DNA of 12,240 nucleotides from an uncultured Haemophilus sp. (lineage in GTDB: Bacteria; Pseudomonadota; Gammaproteobacteria; Enterobacterales; Pasteurellaceae). The DNA is taken from positions 1-12,240 of the forward strand of contig NZ_CALJRX010000041.1 of the NCBI RefSeq assembly GCF_937976265.1. The letters are read 5' to 3'. The notes under the pieces are model-generated. The model worked only from the letters and a program-made list of their open reading frames with translations. It had not been told where the DNA came from and did no database searches. A program made the translations under genes and the position numbers. Of this stretch, positions 1-7,175 are shown one piece after another (positions within the stretch are counted from its first letter, which is position 1; the number at the start of each line of letters is the position of its first letter).

Positions 1-166
1 CGGTCGCTGAACTCACCAAATTTTTCATATTATGATGCTCAGCAATCCAATAGCGTTCAATGCCGATGCGCTCCGCATGTTTTGCAAGATCTACCATCGA
101 ATCGACGGCTTGCAAATAAGTTTGCCCTTCTCGAACAGGGGCGAGATTAAGAATAGAGAGCTTCAT
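1..166 (-). CDS. Luciferase-like flavin monooxygenase (LLM class), N-terminal part
   Basis: This is the first 55 codons of a minus-strand gene that runs off the left edge. The protein begins MKLSILNLAPVREGQ and continues through LAKHAERIG to RYWIAEHHNM. The 'LAP-x-x-EG' opening and the 'RYW-x-AEHHNM' motif are typical of the bacterial luciferase-like, FMN-dependent oxidoreductases related to E. coli YhbW. The family folds as a TIM barrel and uses reduced flavin, but the substrate cannot be read from this fragment. The start is the ATG at 166-164, preceded by a good Shine-Dalgarno sequence (GAGGAA, complement of 172-177) five bases upstream. It is divergent from yheS across a 139-base gap. The family call is firm; the exact member is not resolved because most of the gene is missing. 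Confidence 0.85.
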   Translation of the reverse strand, partial: MKLSILNLAPVREGQTYLQAVDSMVDLAKHAERIGIERYWIAEHHNMKNLVSSAT

Positions 167-198
167 TTTATTTCCTCATGATTGATTTGTTGAGCGTC

Positions 199-204
199 AT
201 TATA
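199..204 (-). promoter_or_regulatory. Candidate -10 box for the LLM monooxygenase gene
   Basis: The minus strand reads TATAAT here, a perfect sigma-70 -10 hexamer. It would start transcription near position 192, giving a leader of about 25 bases before the ATG at 166. No good -35 hexamer lies 16-18 bases upstream, so the assignment rests on the -10 and its position. Confidence 0.45.
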
Positions 205-305
205 CGTGTTTTTTCAGGCAGAAATATCGATAAAATTGGAATAGACTGTTCCGAGAAAAGGAAAAATATTGCAAAATAGGCACAAATTCAGATGTATTCG
301 AAAAA

Positions 306-2222
306 ATGATTGTATTTAATAATATTTCCCTAAAGCGCGGGCAAACCGAATTGCTCGAAAATGCCACGGCAACCATCAATCCGAAACAAAAAGTCGGCTT
401 GGTGGGGAAGAATGGTTGCGGTAAGTCGTCTCTTTTTGCCCTATTAAAAAAAGAATTAACGCCAGAGGGCGGCGAGGTCACTTATCCATCCAACTGGCGG
501 GTATCTTGGGTGAATCAAGAAACGCCGGCATTGGATATTTCAGCCATTGATTATGTAATTCAAGGGGATCGCGAATATTGCCGTTTGCAGCAGGAACTTA
601 ACGAAGCAAATGAACGTAATGATGGTCATGCGATTGCGCGCATTCACGGACAATTAGAAACCTTGGACGCTTGGACGATCCAATCTCGCGCGGCTTCCTT
701 ATTGCATGGTTTAGGTTTTAACCAAGAAGAAATCGCTCAACCAGTGAAATCCTTCTCCGGTGGTTGGCGTATGCGCTTGAATTTGGCGCAAGCATTGCTT
801 TGTCCATCGGATTTATTATTACTGGATGAGCCGACCAACCATTTGGATTTGGATGCGGTTATTTGGTTAGAACGTTGGTTAGTTCAATATCAAGGCACCT
901 TGGTACTAATTTCCCACGACCGAGATTTCCTCGATCCAATTGTGACGAAAATCCTCCATATCGAAAATCAGAAGCTCAACGAATACACGGGTGATTATTC
1001 TTCCTTTGAAGTGCAACGAGCAACTAAGCTAGCGCAACAAACTGCCATGTATCGTCAGCAACAACAAAAAATCTCCCATTTACAAAAGTATATCGACCGC
1101 TTTAAAGCCAAAGCGACCAAAGCCAAACAAGCACAAAGTCGCATGAAAGCCTTAGAGCGTATGGAACTGATTGCACCGGCTTATGTGGATAATCCTTTTA
1201 CCTTTGAATTCCGTCCACCGCTATCTTTGCCGAATCCCTTGGTGATGATTGAGCAGGCGAGCGCAGGTTATGGCAGCGGTGAAAGTGCGGTAGAAATTTT
1301 AAGTAAAATTAAACTGAATTTAGTACCGGGTTCGCGCATCGGTTTATTGGGAAAAAATGGTGCGGGGAAATCAACTTTGATTAAATTGTTAGCGGGAGAA
1401 CTCACCGCTCTTTCCGGTACTGTTCAATTAGCTAAAGGCGTGCAACTTGGCTATTTTGCTCAACATCAGCTTGATACGCTACGAGCAGATGAATCCGCTC
1501 TCTGGCACATGCAGAAACTCGCACCAGAGCAAACGGAGCAACAGGTACGGGATTATCTTGGGAGTTTTGCATTCCATGGCGACAAAGTTAATCAAGCGGT
1601 GAAAGCCTTTTCCGGTGGGGAAAAAGCCCGTTTAGTGCTTGCGCTGATTGTTTGGCAACGTCCAAACTTATTACTACTCGATGAACCAACCAACCATTTG
1701 GATTTGGATATGCGTCAGGCCTTAACCGAAGCGCTGGTGGATTACGAAGGCTCTTTGGTGGTGGTTTCCCATGATCGCCACTTACTACGTAATACCGTGG
1801 AAGAATTCTATTTGGTCCACGATAAAAAAGTGGAAGAATTCAAAGGCGATTTAGAGGATTATCAAAAGTGGCTGAATGAACAAAATAGCGCACCAGAAAA
1901 TAAATCCTCGGAGAAAAATGACGACAATGAAAATTCCATGCAAAACCGCAAGGAACAAAAACGTCGTGAGGCCGAACTGCGCCAACAAACCGCGCCTCTT
2001 CGCAAACAAATCTCCCAACTGGAGGAAAAAATGAATAAACATGCCTCCAAACTTGCGGAAATTGAAAACCAATTAGCAGATTCCGAACTATATAGCACGG
2101 AAAATAAAGAAAAATTGACCGCACTTTTAGCGCAGCAAGTAGAGGTGAAGAAAGCATTGGAAGAAGTCGAAATGGATTGGTTAGCAGCCCAGGAAGAATT
2201 GGAAGCAATGCTACAAGCATAG
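306..2222 (+). CDS. yheS: ABC-F family ATPase YheS
   Basis: This is a soluble tandem-ATPase protein of 638 residues, nearly the length of E. coli YheS. Members of ABC-F lack membrane domains and act at the ribosome, where they modulate stalled or slow elongation. First ATPase: Walker A GKNGCGKS at 34-41, signature SGGW at 151-154, Walker B DEPTNHLDL from D174. Second: Walker A GKNGAGKS at 349-356, signature SGGE at 436-439, Walker B DEPTNHLDL from D459. Between them lies a charged Lys/Gln-rich helical linker (about 240-285), the ABC-F hallmark that reaches toward the peptidyl-tRNA site. The last ~100 residues are a Glu/Lys/Gln-rich predicted coiled coil. The start ATG at 306 matches the family N-terminus (MIVF...), but no Shine-Dalgarno sequence precedes it. 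It leads the run yheS-yrdD-tsaC-aroE-tag, and the yrdD start follows nine bases after its stop. Confidence 0.95.
   Translation: MIVFNNISLKRGQTELLENATATINPKQKVGLVGKNGCGKSSLFALLKKELTPEGGEVTYPSNWRVSWVNQETPALDISAIDYVIQGDREYCRLQQELNEANERNDGHAIARIHGQLETLDAWTIQSRAASLLHGLGFNQEEIAQPVKSFSGGWRMRLNLAQALLCPSDLLLLDEPTNHLDLDAVIWLERWLVQYQGTLVLISHDRDFLDPIVTKILHIENQKLNEYTGDYSSFEVQRATKLAQQTAMYRQQQQKISHLQKYIDRFKAKATKAKQAQSRMKALERMELIAPAYVDNPFTFEFRPPLSLPNPLVMIEQASAGYGSGESAVEILSKIKLNLVPGSRIGLLGKNGAGKSTLIKLLAGELTALSGTVQLAKGVQLGYFAQHQLDTLRADESALWHMQKLAPEQTEQQVRDYLGSFAFHGDKVNQAVKAFSGGEKARLVLALIVWQRPNLLLLDEPTNHLDLDMRQALTEALVDYEGSLVVVSHDRHLLRNTVEEFYLVHDKKVEEFKGDLEDYQKWLNEQNSAPENKSSEKNDDNENSMQNRKEQKRREAELRQQTAPLRKQISQLEEKMNKHASKLAEIENQLADSELYSTENKEKLTALLAQQVEVKKALEEVEMDWLAAQEELEAMLQA
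1283..1291 (+). other. DNA uptake signal sequence (USS)
   Basis: Exact AAGTGCGGT core followed by an A/T-rich stretch (agaaatttt), as in the extended Haemophilus signal. It lies inside yheS, where it is read in the frame giving Ser-Ala-Val. Confidence 0.92.
2118..2126 (-). other. DNA uptake signal sequence (USS), reverse orientation
   Basis: Exact ACCGCACTT on the plus strand, near the 3' end of yheS. It is read as whole codons ACC-GCA-CTT, giving Thr-Ala-Leu at residues 605-607 in the C-terminal coiled coil. Confidence 0.92.
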
Positions 2223-2231
2223 GGACAGCGT

Positions 2232-2774
2232 ATGAGTCAACGTCTTTTCCAACACACAAAACACGAAGAATATTGCCCACAATGTGGCGCGCCTTTGCAA
2301 ATGAAACAGGGTAAAAAAGGACTGTTTTTAGGTTGTACAGCATATCCTGCCTGTGATTATTTGCGTCCCTTGCATAAGGTAGAACATAAGGTGTTGAAAG
2401 AGCTTGATGAAACCTGCCCGCAATGTGGCAATCCACTCCAACTCAAACAAGGTGCTTTTGGGATGTTTATTGGTTGCAGTCATTATCCCGATTGTGATTT
2501 TGTGGTGCATGAGCAACAGGATGAAGAACAATCCATTGACTGTCCGGAATGCCATAAAGGGCATTTAGTTGCTCGTCGTGGACGACAAGGGAAAATCTTT
2601 TATGGTTGCGATAACTTTCCCCATTGCAAATTTTCCTTACCAGCAAAACCCTATGCCATGCCTTGTCCACAATGCCATTTTCCACTAGCGCTATTAAAAA
2701 GTGAAAATGCCGAACAGCAAGTGTGGCAATGCGCGAATAAAGGCTGTCGACATATTTTTGAGAACGAAAAATGA
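2232..2774 (+). CDS. yrdD: Four-zinc-ribbon protein YrdD (topoisomerase I C-terminal type)
   Basis: This 180-residue protein is built almost wholly of four Cys4 zinc ribbons like those at the C-terminus of bacterial topoisomerase I. The cysteine sets are C15/C18/C35/C41, C62/C65/C82/C88, C104/C107/C126/C132 and C145/C148/C167/C172. The first three share the pattern CPxC...G.F.GC..-P-C; the fourth is more divergent. There is no topoisomerase catalytic domain, so it probably binds nucleic acid, but its role is not established. Length and order match E. coli YrdD, which also sits just upstream of tsaC and aroE. The Shine-Dalgarno sequence AGGGA (2221-2225) overlaps the yheS stop codon and lies six bases before the ATG. 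The stop overlaps the tsaC start (ATGA at 2771-2774). Confidence 0.93.
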   Translation: MSQRLFQHTKHEEYCPQCGAPLQMKQGKKGLFLGCTAYPACDYLRPLHKVEHKVLKELDETCPQCGNPLQLKQGAFGMFIGCSHYPDCDFVVHEQQDEEQSIDCPECHKGHLVARRGRQGKIFYGCDNFPHCKFSLPAKPYAMPCPQCHFPLALLKSENAEQQVWQCANKGCRHIFENEK

Positions 2775-3322
2775 ATGTACAACAAATTGCCACCCGTTTA
2801 ATGCAAGATGAAGTGGTTGCCTATCCTACTGAGGCGGTATTCGGTTTGGGCTGTAATCCACTGAGTGAAGGTGCGGTCAGAAAATTGCTCGATTTAAAAC
2901 AGCGACCGATTGAAAAAGGCCTTATTTTAGTCGCGCCGAGCTTGCATTTTTTGCAGCCCTTTGTTGATTTTTCCCGTTTGTCGGACGAACAGCTTGCACG
3001 CTTACAGGCACAATATGAACATCCAATCACCTGGGTGGTGCCAGCAAAGGCAGAAGTCCCACATTTTCTAACGGGGCAATTTAATAGCATTGCGGTGCGT
3101 TTATGTACTCATCCTGCCGTCAAAGCCTTATGCGAAGAAACCGGCTTTGCCCTCACCTCGACCAGCGCGAACTTAACCGGTCAATCACCTTGCCGCAGCG
3201 CAGATGCCGTGCGTTCCCAATTTGGGGCTGATTTCCCCGTGCTTGATGAAGCTGTCGGCCAAGCACAAAATCCATCGGAAATTCGCGATTTGCTCACAAA
3301 CCAACTTTTCAGACAAGGATAA
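2771..3322 (+). CDS. tsaC: Threonylcarbamoyl-AMP synthase TsaC (YrdC/RimN)
   Basis: TsaC joins L-threonine, bicarbonate and ATP into threonylcarbamoyl-AMP in the cytoplasm. This is the first step of t6A at position 37 of tRNAs reading ANN codons. The 183-residue protein is a single YrdC domain of the short TsaC type, without the extra Sua5 domain. Family motifs seen are PTEAVFGLGCNP (19-30), LKQRPIEKG with basic residues K43, R45 and K49, the AVR around R110, and TSTSANLTG (129-137), which carries the nucleotide-site Ser and Asn. The start overlaps the yrdD stop by four bases, and only a weak Shine-Dalgarno match (GAG) is present, so translation is probably coupled to yrdD. aroE begins three bases after its stop. 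No key residue appears to be missing. Confidence 0.96.
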   Translation: MNVQQIATRLMQDEVVAYPTEAVFGLGCNPLSEGAVRKLLDLKQRPIEKGLILVAPSLHFLQPFVDFSRLSDEQLARLQAQYEHPITWVVPAKAEVPHFLTGQFNSIAVRLCTHPAVKALCEETGFALTSTSANLTGQSPCRSADAVRSQFGADFPVLDEAVGQAQNPSEIRDLLTNQLFRQG

Positions 3323-3325
3323 AAC

Positions 3326-4144
3326 ATGCAGCACTATGCCGTTTGGGGCAATCCGATTGCCCAAAGTAAATCCCCGGTGATTCATCGCTTATTTGCCAAG
3401 CAAACCCAGCAAACGATGGAATATGTTGCCAAATTAGGTAATCTTGAGAATTTTGAGCAGCAATTACAGGCCTTTTTTGCTGAAGGGGCACAAGGTTGCA
3501 ATATCACCGCACCATTTAAAGAACGCGCCTATGCGCTTGCTGAAGAACATAGCGAACGGGCAAAACTGGCAGAAGCCTGTAATACACTAAAAAAATTATC
3601 TAACGGTAAACTTTATGCGGACAATACCGATGGCATTGGTTTAGTGACGGATTTACAACGCTTAGGTTGGATTCAGCCACAACAACGCATTTTAATTTTA
3701 GGTGCCGGCGGAGCAACCAAAGGGGTATTACTGCCTTTATTGGAAGCACAACAGCAGATTGTCTTGGCTAACCGCACCCTAGAAAAAGCACAACAACTGG
3801 CAGATAAGTTCAAACCTTACGGCACAATTGAAGCTGTCGCAATGGATACGATTCCCGCGCAAACCTACGATTTAGTGATCAATGCAACTTCTGCTGGATT
3901 AAGCGGACATACCGCCGCCGTTGATGCCTCAATCTTATCATTAGCCCGAGCTTGCTATGACATGCAATATGCCAAAGGCAGTGACACGCCTTTTATTGCC
4001 TACTGTAAATCCTTAGGTCTAAATAATGTCAGCGATGGTTTTGGTATGTTGGTGGCGCAAGCTGCCCATTCATTCTATTTATGGCGTGGGGTGATGCCTG
4101 ATTTTGTCGCAATCTATGAACAACTCAAAAAGGATATGGCATGA
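3326..4144 (+). CDS. aroE: Shikimate dehydrogenase (NADP+)
   Basis: AroE reduces 3-dehydroshikimate to shikimate with NADPH, the fourth step of the chorismate pathway to aromatic amino acids. The 272-residue protein has the usual two-domain layout. The shikimate-binding loop is GNPIAQSKSP (8-17). The catalytic pair is K65 (in TAPFKE) and D102 (in NTDG). The NADP-binding glycine loop is GAGGAT (126-131), with NRT at 149-151 as the 2'-phosphate clamp that favours NADP over NAD. The C-terminal GFGMLVAQAA carries the conserved Q245. The Shine-Dalgarno AAGGA (3315-3319) overlaps the end of tsaC, six bases before the ATG. The last four bases overlap the tag start. Length and active site are complete, so this is AroE rather than YdiB or a QuiB-like paralogue. 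Confidence 0.97.
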   Translation: MQHYAVWGNPIAQSKSPVIHRLFAKQTQQTMEYVAKLGNLENFEQQLQAFFAEGAQGCNITAPFKERAYALAEEHSERAKLAEACNTLKKLSNGKLYADNTDGIGLVTDLQRLGWIQPQQRILILGAGGATKGVLLPLLEAQQQIVLANRTLEKAQQLADKFKPYGTIEAVAMDTIPAQTYDLVINATSAGLSGHTAAVDASILSLARACYDMQYAKGSDTPFIAYCKSLGLNNVSDGFGMLVAQAAHSFYLWRGVMPDFVAIYEQLKKDMA

Positions 4145-4692
4145 GTACAAGATGCCCTTGGGTGGGCGAACTTCCGATTTATATCGACTACCACGATAAG
4201 GAATGGGGCAAGCCACAATTTGACAGCCAAAAACTGTTTGAGAAAATCTGTTTAGAAGGACAACAGGCGGGGCTTTCCTGGATCACCGTATTGAAAAAAC
4301 GTGCAGCCTATCGGGTAGCATTCCATCACTTTGATCCAAGCAAAATCGCGCAAATGACTGCACAGGATATTGATCGTTGCATGGAAAATACTGGGCTTAT
4401 TCGCCATCGGGCAAAACTGGAAGCCATTGTAAAAAATGCCAAAGCCTATTTAGCCATGGAAAAGTGCGGTGAAAATTTCAGTGATTTTGTGTGGTCGTTT
4501 GTGAATCATCAACCGATTATCAATGATGTACCGGATATTTCTGTGGTACCCGCCAGAACTGAAACCTCAAAAGCAATGTCAAAAGCGTTGAAAAAGCGTG
4601 GTTTTGTCTTTGTTGGGGAAACGACATGCTATGCCTTTATGCAATCTATGGGATTAGTCAACGACCATACAAATAACTGTTGTTGTAAATGA
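4141..4692 (+). CDS. tag: DNA-3-methyladenine glycosylase I (Tag)
   Basis: Tag removes 3-methyladenine from alkylated DNA and starts base excision repair. The 183 residues align closely with E. coli Tag: YHDKEWG near the N-terminus, then ICLEGQQAGLSWITVLKKR, which holds E39 (E38 in E. coli), then DFVWSFVNHQP and KALKKRGF. The zinc site of the family is intact as C5, H18, H176 and C180, the last within the terminal DHTNNCCCK. The Shine-Dalgarno AGGA (4131-4134) lies six bases before the ATG, which overlaps the aroE stop. It is the last gene of the five-gene run. No hairpin terminator is visible before lptD, so some read-through into lptD is possible. An exact uptake signal lies at 4462-4470 inside the gene. 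Confidence 0.97.
   Translation: MSTRCPWVGELPIYIDYHDKEWGKPQFDSQKLFEKICLEGQQAGLSWITVLKKRAAYRVAFHHFDPSKIAQMTAQDIDRCMENTGLIRHRAKLEAIVKNAKAYLAMEKCGENFSDFVWSFVNHQPIINDVPDISVVPARTETSKAMSKALKKRGFVFVGETTCYAFMQSMGLVNDHTNNCCCK
4462..4470 (+). other. DNA uptake signal sequence (USS)
   Basis: Exact AAGTGCGGT followed by gaaaattt, matching the A/T-rich extension of the Haemophilus signal. Inside tag it is read as Lys-Cys-Gly. Confidence 0.92.
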
Positions 4693-4700
4693 TGTTCCAG

Positions 4701-4706
4701 TATAAT
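4701..4706 (+). promoter_or_regulatory. Candidate -10 box for lptD
   Basis: A perfect TATAAT lies nine bases after the tag stop and 32 bases before the lptD ATG. It predicts a start near 4713 and a leader of about 26 bases. The only -35 matches (CTGTTG or TGTTGT around 4677-4683, inside the end of tag) are poor. I see no sigma-E-like promoter of the kind E. coli uses for lptD. Confidence 0.5.
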
Positions 4707-4738
4707 CCCCCTAATTTCATCTGAATAAGAACTGAATT

Positions 4739-7081
4739 ATGAATAAAAAATATACCTTAATTTCAATCTCAATTCTGACCGCACTTTATAGTCAACAAAG
4801 TTTGGCAGATCTGCATTCTCAATGTTTGCTTGGTGTGCCTCATTTTACTGGTGAGGTCGTGAAAGGTGATGTTAATAATTTGCCGGTTTATATTGAAGCA
4901 GATAAAGCAGAGATTAATCAGCCAACTCAGGCGATTTATCAAGGCAATGTGGATTTGAAACAAGGAAACCGTCATCTGGTCGGAAATTCAGTTGAAGTCA
5001 AACAAACAGGTGAGGGCAATCAAGCTCAGCGTTGGGCTTATTTACGTGGCGGATTTGATTACAAAGATAATCAAATCAATCTATTAGGGAATGATGCGAG
5101 TTTTAATTTAGATAGCAAAAACGGTAACGTCACTGATGCAGACTACCAGCTTGTAGGACGTCAAGGTCGTGGTAAAGCGCAAGAAATCGAGTTAGGCGAT
5201 GATTACCGCTTAATGAAAAACGCGACATTTACCTCTTGTTTGCCAGATGATAATGCGTGGGCGGTAGATGCTTCTGAGATTCGTCAACACATTAAAGAAG
5301 AATATGCCGAATTTTGGCATGCTCGTTTTAAAGTATTAGGTGTACCGGTATTCTATACCCCTTATCTACAATTACCGATTGGTGATCGCCGTCGTTCAGG
5401 TTTATTGATGCCAACCCTCGGATATTCGAGTCGTAATGGTTATTGGTATAAACAGCCTGTTTATTGGAACATTGCACCAAATTATGATGCCACAATTGCA
5501 CCCAAATATATGTCTCGTCGTGGTTGGCAATTAAATGGCGAATTCCGTTATTTAACACCTGTTGGTGAAGGTAAACTCGCGGGCGAATATTTAGGACGTG
5601 ATCGTTATGATGAATACATCAGTGATAACCGTAAACGTCATTTATTCTATTGGAACCATAGCTCCTCTTTTCTTGAAAACTGGCGTTTAAACGTTGATTA
5701 CACCAAAGTAAGTGATAAACAATATTTCACGGATTTTGATTCGGAGTATGGTGACAGTACTGATGGTTATGCGAACCAATATGCACGTATAGCATATTAT
5801 CAACCTAACTATAATGTTGCCGTTTCTGTACGTCAGTTCCAAATTTTTGATGAGGTCGATATCGGGCCTTACCGTGCGCTGCCACAAATCGACTTCAATT
5901 ATTACAAAAATGATTTGGCAAATGGTTGGATCGATTTTAAATTATTTTCGCAAGCAGTACGCTTTGATAATGATAGTGCTTTGATGCCAAAAGCATGGCG
6001 TTTTCATGTTGAACCAAGTTTGGCAACCGCGATGTCAAATAAATATGGTAGTTTGAATATTGAGACTAAACTTTACGCGACCCATTATAACCAGAAAAAA
6101 GGTTCATCTTCTGTGGCAGAAGAGGTACAAAAATCAGTAAATCGTGTATTGCCACAATTAAAAGTAGATTTACAAACGGTTTTAGCAAACAATAAAACCT
6201 TATTTGATGGTTATACACAAACGCTTGAACCTCATATTCAATACTTGTATCGACCATATAAAGATCAAAGTAATATTGGTTCAAAACGAGTGAATGATTA
6301 TCTTGGCTTTGGTTATGATTCAGCGTTAATCCAACAAGATTATTATTCATTATTCCGTGATCGTCGTTATAGTGGTTTAGATCGTATTTCATCCGCCAAT
6401 CAAATAACGCTTGGTGGTACAACGCGTTTTTATGATAAGAATGCCGATGAACGTTTTAATTTCTCAGCAGGACAAATTTATTATTTAACGGCATCAAAAA
6501 TTGATGATAATCCAGATAATCGTACACCAAAATCATCTTCTTCTTGGGTATTAGAATCCAACTGGAAAATTAGTGACAAATGGAATTGGCGTGGTAGCTA
6601 CCAATACGATACGTTACTAGATGAAGCCTCATTAGCAAATAGTATTTTGGAATTTAACCCGATGAAGAACAATCTGATTCAGTTAAATTATCGCTACGCA
6701 AGTAAAGAGTATATCAACCAAAACTTGGGAGCTTCCGCAAACCGTTACCAACAAGATATTAAACAGGTTGGTGTTGTAGCAGCATGGGAAGTATCAGATA
6801 ACTGGGCACTTGTCGGAAAATACTATCAAGATATTGCATTGAAAAAACCGATTGAGCAATATGTGGGTGTGCAATATAACTCATGTTGTTGGTCTGTTGG
6901 TGTCGGGGCGAGACGTTATGTCACCAGTCGACAAAATCAACGTGACGATCAAGTGATTTATGACAACAGCATTGGCGTTACCTTTGAATTACGAGGCTTA
7001 GGTGAAAATGATCACCAAAGCGGTATCGAAGACATGCTGAAGAAAGGTAAACTTCCTTATATTCAAGCATTTAGCTTATAG
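4739..7081 (+). CDS. lptD: LPS-assembly outer-membrane protein LptD (Imp/OstA)
   Basis: LptD is the outer-membrane barrel that, plugged by lipoprotein LptE, moves LPS from the periplasmic Lpt bridge to the cell surface. The 780-residue precursor has a Sec signal peptide with likely cleavage after SLA (A23|D24). Next comes an OstA/LptA-like jelly-roll domain (about 50-165), and then the barrel, rich in alternating aromatic residues, to the C-terminus. The four cysteines used for the paired disulfides in E. coli LptD are present: C29, C167 and the adjacent C716-C717. The gate segment VFYTPYLQLPIGDRRRSG and the LptD-typical LFRDRRYSGLDRI are seen. Upstream is a candidate promoter but only a weak Shine-Dalgarno match (AAGA near 4727). 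It is not next to surA, unlike in E. coli. A strong hairpin terminator follows the stop. Confidence 0.97.
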   Translation: MNKKYTLISISILTALYSQQSLADLHSQCLLGVPHFTGEVVKGDVNNLPVYIEADKAEINQPTQAIYQGNVDLKQGNRHLVGNSVEVKQTGEGNQAQRWAYLRGGFDYKDNQINLLGNDASFNLDSKNGNVTDADYQLVGRQGRGKAQEIELGDDYRLMKNATFTSCLPDDNAWAVDASEIRQHIKEEYAEFWHARFKVLGVPVFYTPYLQLPIGDRRRSGLLMPTLGYSSRNGYWYKQPVYWNIAPNYDATIAPKYMSRRGWQLNGEFRYLTPVGEGKLAGEYLGRDRYDEYISDNRKRHLFYWNHSSSFLENWRLNVDYTKVSDKQYFTDFDSEYGDSTDGYANQYARIAYYQPNYNVAVSVRQFQIFDEVDIGPYRALPQIDFNYYKNDLANGWIDFKLFSQAVRFDNDSALMPKAWRFHVEPSLATAMSNKYGSLNIETKLYATHYNQKKGSSSVAEEVQKSVNRVLPQLKVDLQTVLANNKTLFDGYTQTLEPHIQYLYRPYKDQSNIGSKRVNDYLGFGYDSALIQQDYYSLFRDRRYSGLDRISSANQITLGGTTRFYDKNADERFNFSAGQIYYLTASKIDDNPDNRTPKSSSSWVLESNWKISDKWNWRGSYQYDTLLDEASLANSILEFNPMKNNLIQLNYRYASKEYINQNLGASANRYQQDIKQVGVVAAWEVSDNWALVGKYYQDIALKKPIEQYVGVQYNSCCWSVGVGARRYVTSRQNQRDDQVIYDNSIGVTFELRGLGENDHQSGIEDMLKKGKLPYIQAFSL
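4778..4786 (-). other. DNA uptake signal sequence (USS) inside the lptD signal peptide
   Basis: Exact ACCGCACTT on the plus strand. It supplies whole codons 14-16 of lptD (Thr-Ala-Leu) in the hydrophobic core of the signal peptide. Confidence 0.92.
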
Positions 7082-7091
7082 TTAAATGAAT

Positions 7092-7120
7092 AAAGGCTAC
7101 CGAAAGGTAGCCTTTTTGTT
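7092..7120 (+). terminator. Rho-independent terminator of lptD
   Basis: A perfect 10-base-pair stem, aaaggctacc (7092-7101) with ggtagccttt (7106-7115), closes a GAAA tetraloop and runs into a T-rich tail. It starts 11 bases after the lptD stop. The A-run on the other side is short, so it should work best on the plus strand, though it may also help to stop xerC transcripts. Confidence 0.92.
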
Positions 7121-7123
7121 TAG

Positions 7124-7132
7124 AAGTGCGGT
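7124..7132 (+). other. DNA uptake signal sequence (USS), intergenic
   Basis: Exact AAGTGCGGT followed by taaaaaag, between the lptD terminator and the xerC stop. It forms the left arm of an inverted repeat with 7155-7162. Confidence 0.92.
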
Positions 7133-7175
7133 TAAAAAAGACGACGATTTCTGGCCGCACTTTGTTTATTTTTTT
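7124..7175 (+). terminator. Inverted uptake-sequence pair, possible second terminator
   Basis: AAGTGCGG (7124-7131) pairs with CCGCACTT (7155-7162); G-U and A-U pairs can extend the stem inward, leaving a loop of about 16-22 bases. The right arm, GCCGCACTT, is one base off an exact uptake signal. On the plus strand it is followed by a T-rich run (to 7175), which would suit a backup terminator for lptD. On the minus strand the downstream bases are not T-rich, so it is a poor classical terminator for xerC. Confidence 0.5.

Noticed and set aside
182..206. Plus-strand promoter for yheS made of TTGATT and TATACG
   Set aside because: The spacing is only 13 bases, and the -10 is better explained as the complement of the TATAAT facing the left-hand gene.
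1840..2436. Long open frame of 198 codons on the minus strand, across the end of yheS and start of yrdD
   Set aside because: It lies antisense to two well-supported genes, spans their junction, and its translation resembles no family and has no Shine-Dalgarno support.
2232..2774. yrdD as a broken fragment of a topoisomerase I gene
   Set aside because: It has its own start, Shine-Dalgarno and stop, four complete cysteine sets, and the length of E. coli YrdD, so it is a whole gene.
4693..4738. Possible terminator or small RNA between tag and lptD
   Set aside because: No stem-loop with a T-run is visible in these 46 bases; only a -10-like TATAAT stands out.
6066..6422. Minus-strand open frame of 118 codons inside lptD
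   Set aside because: It is antisense to the LptD barrel; the plus-strand frame is intact and matches the family throughout.
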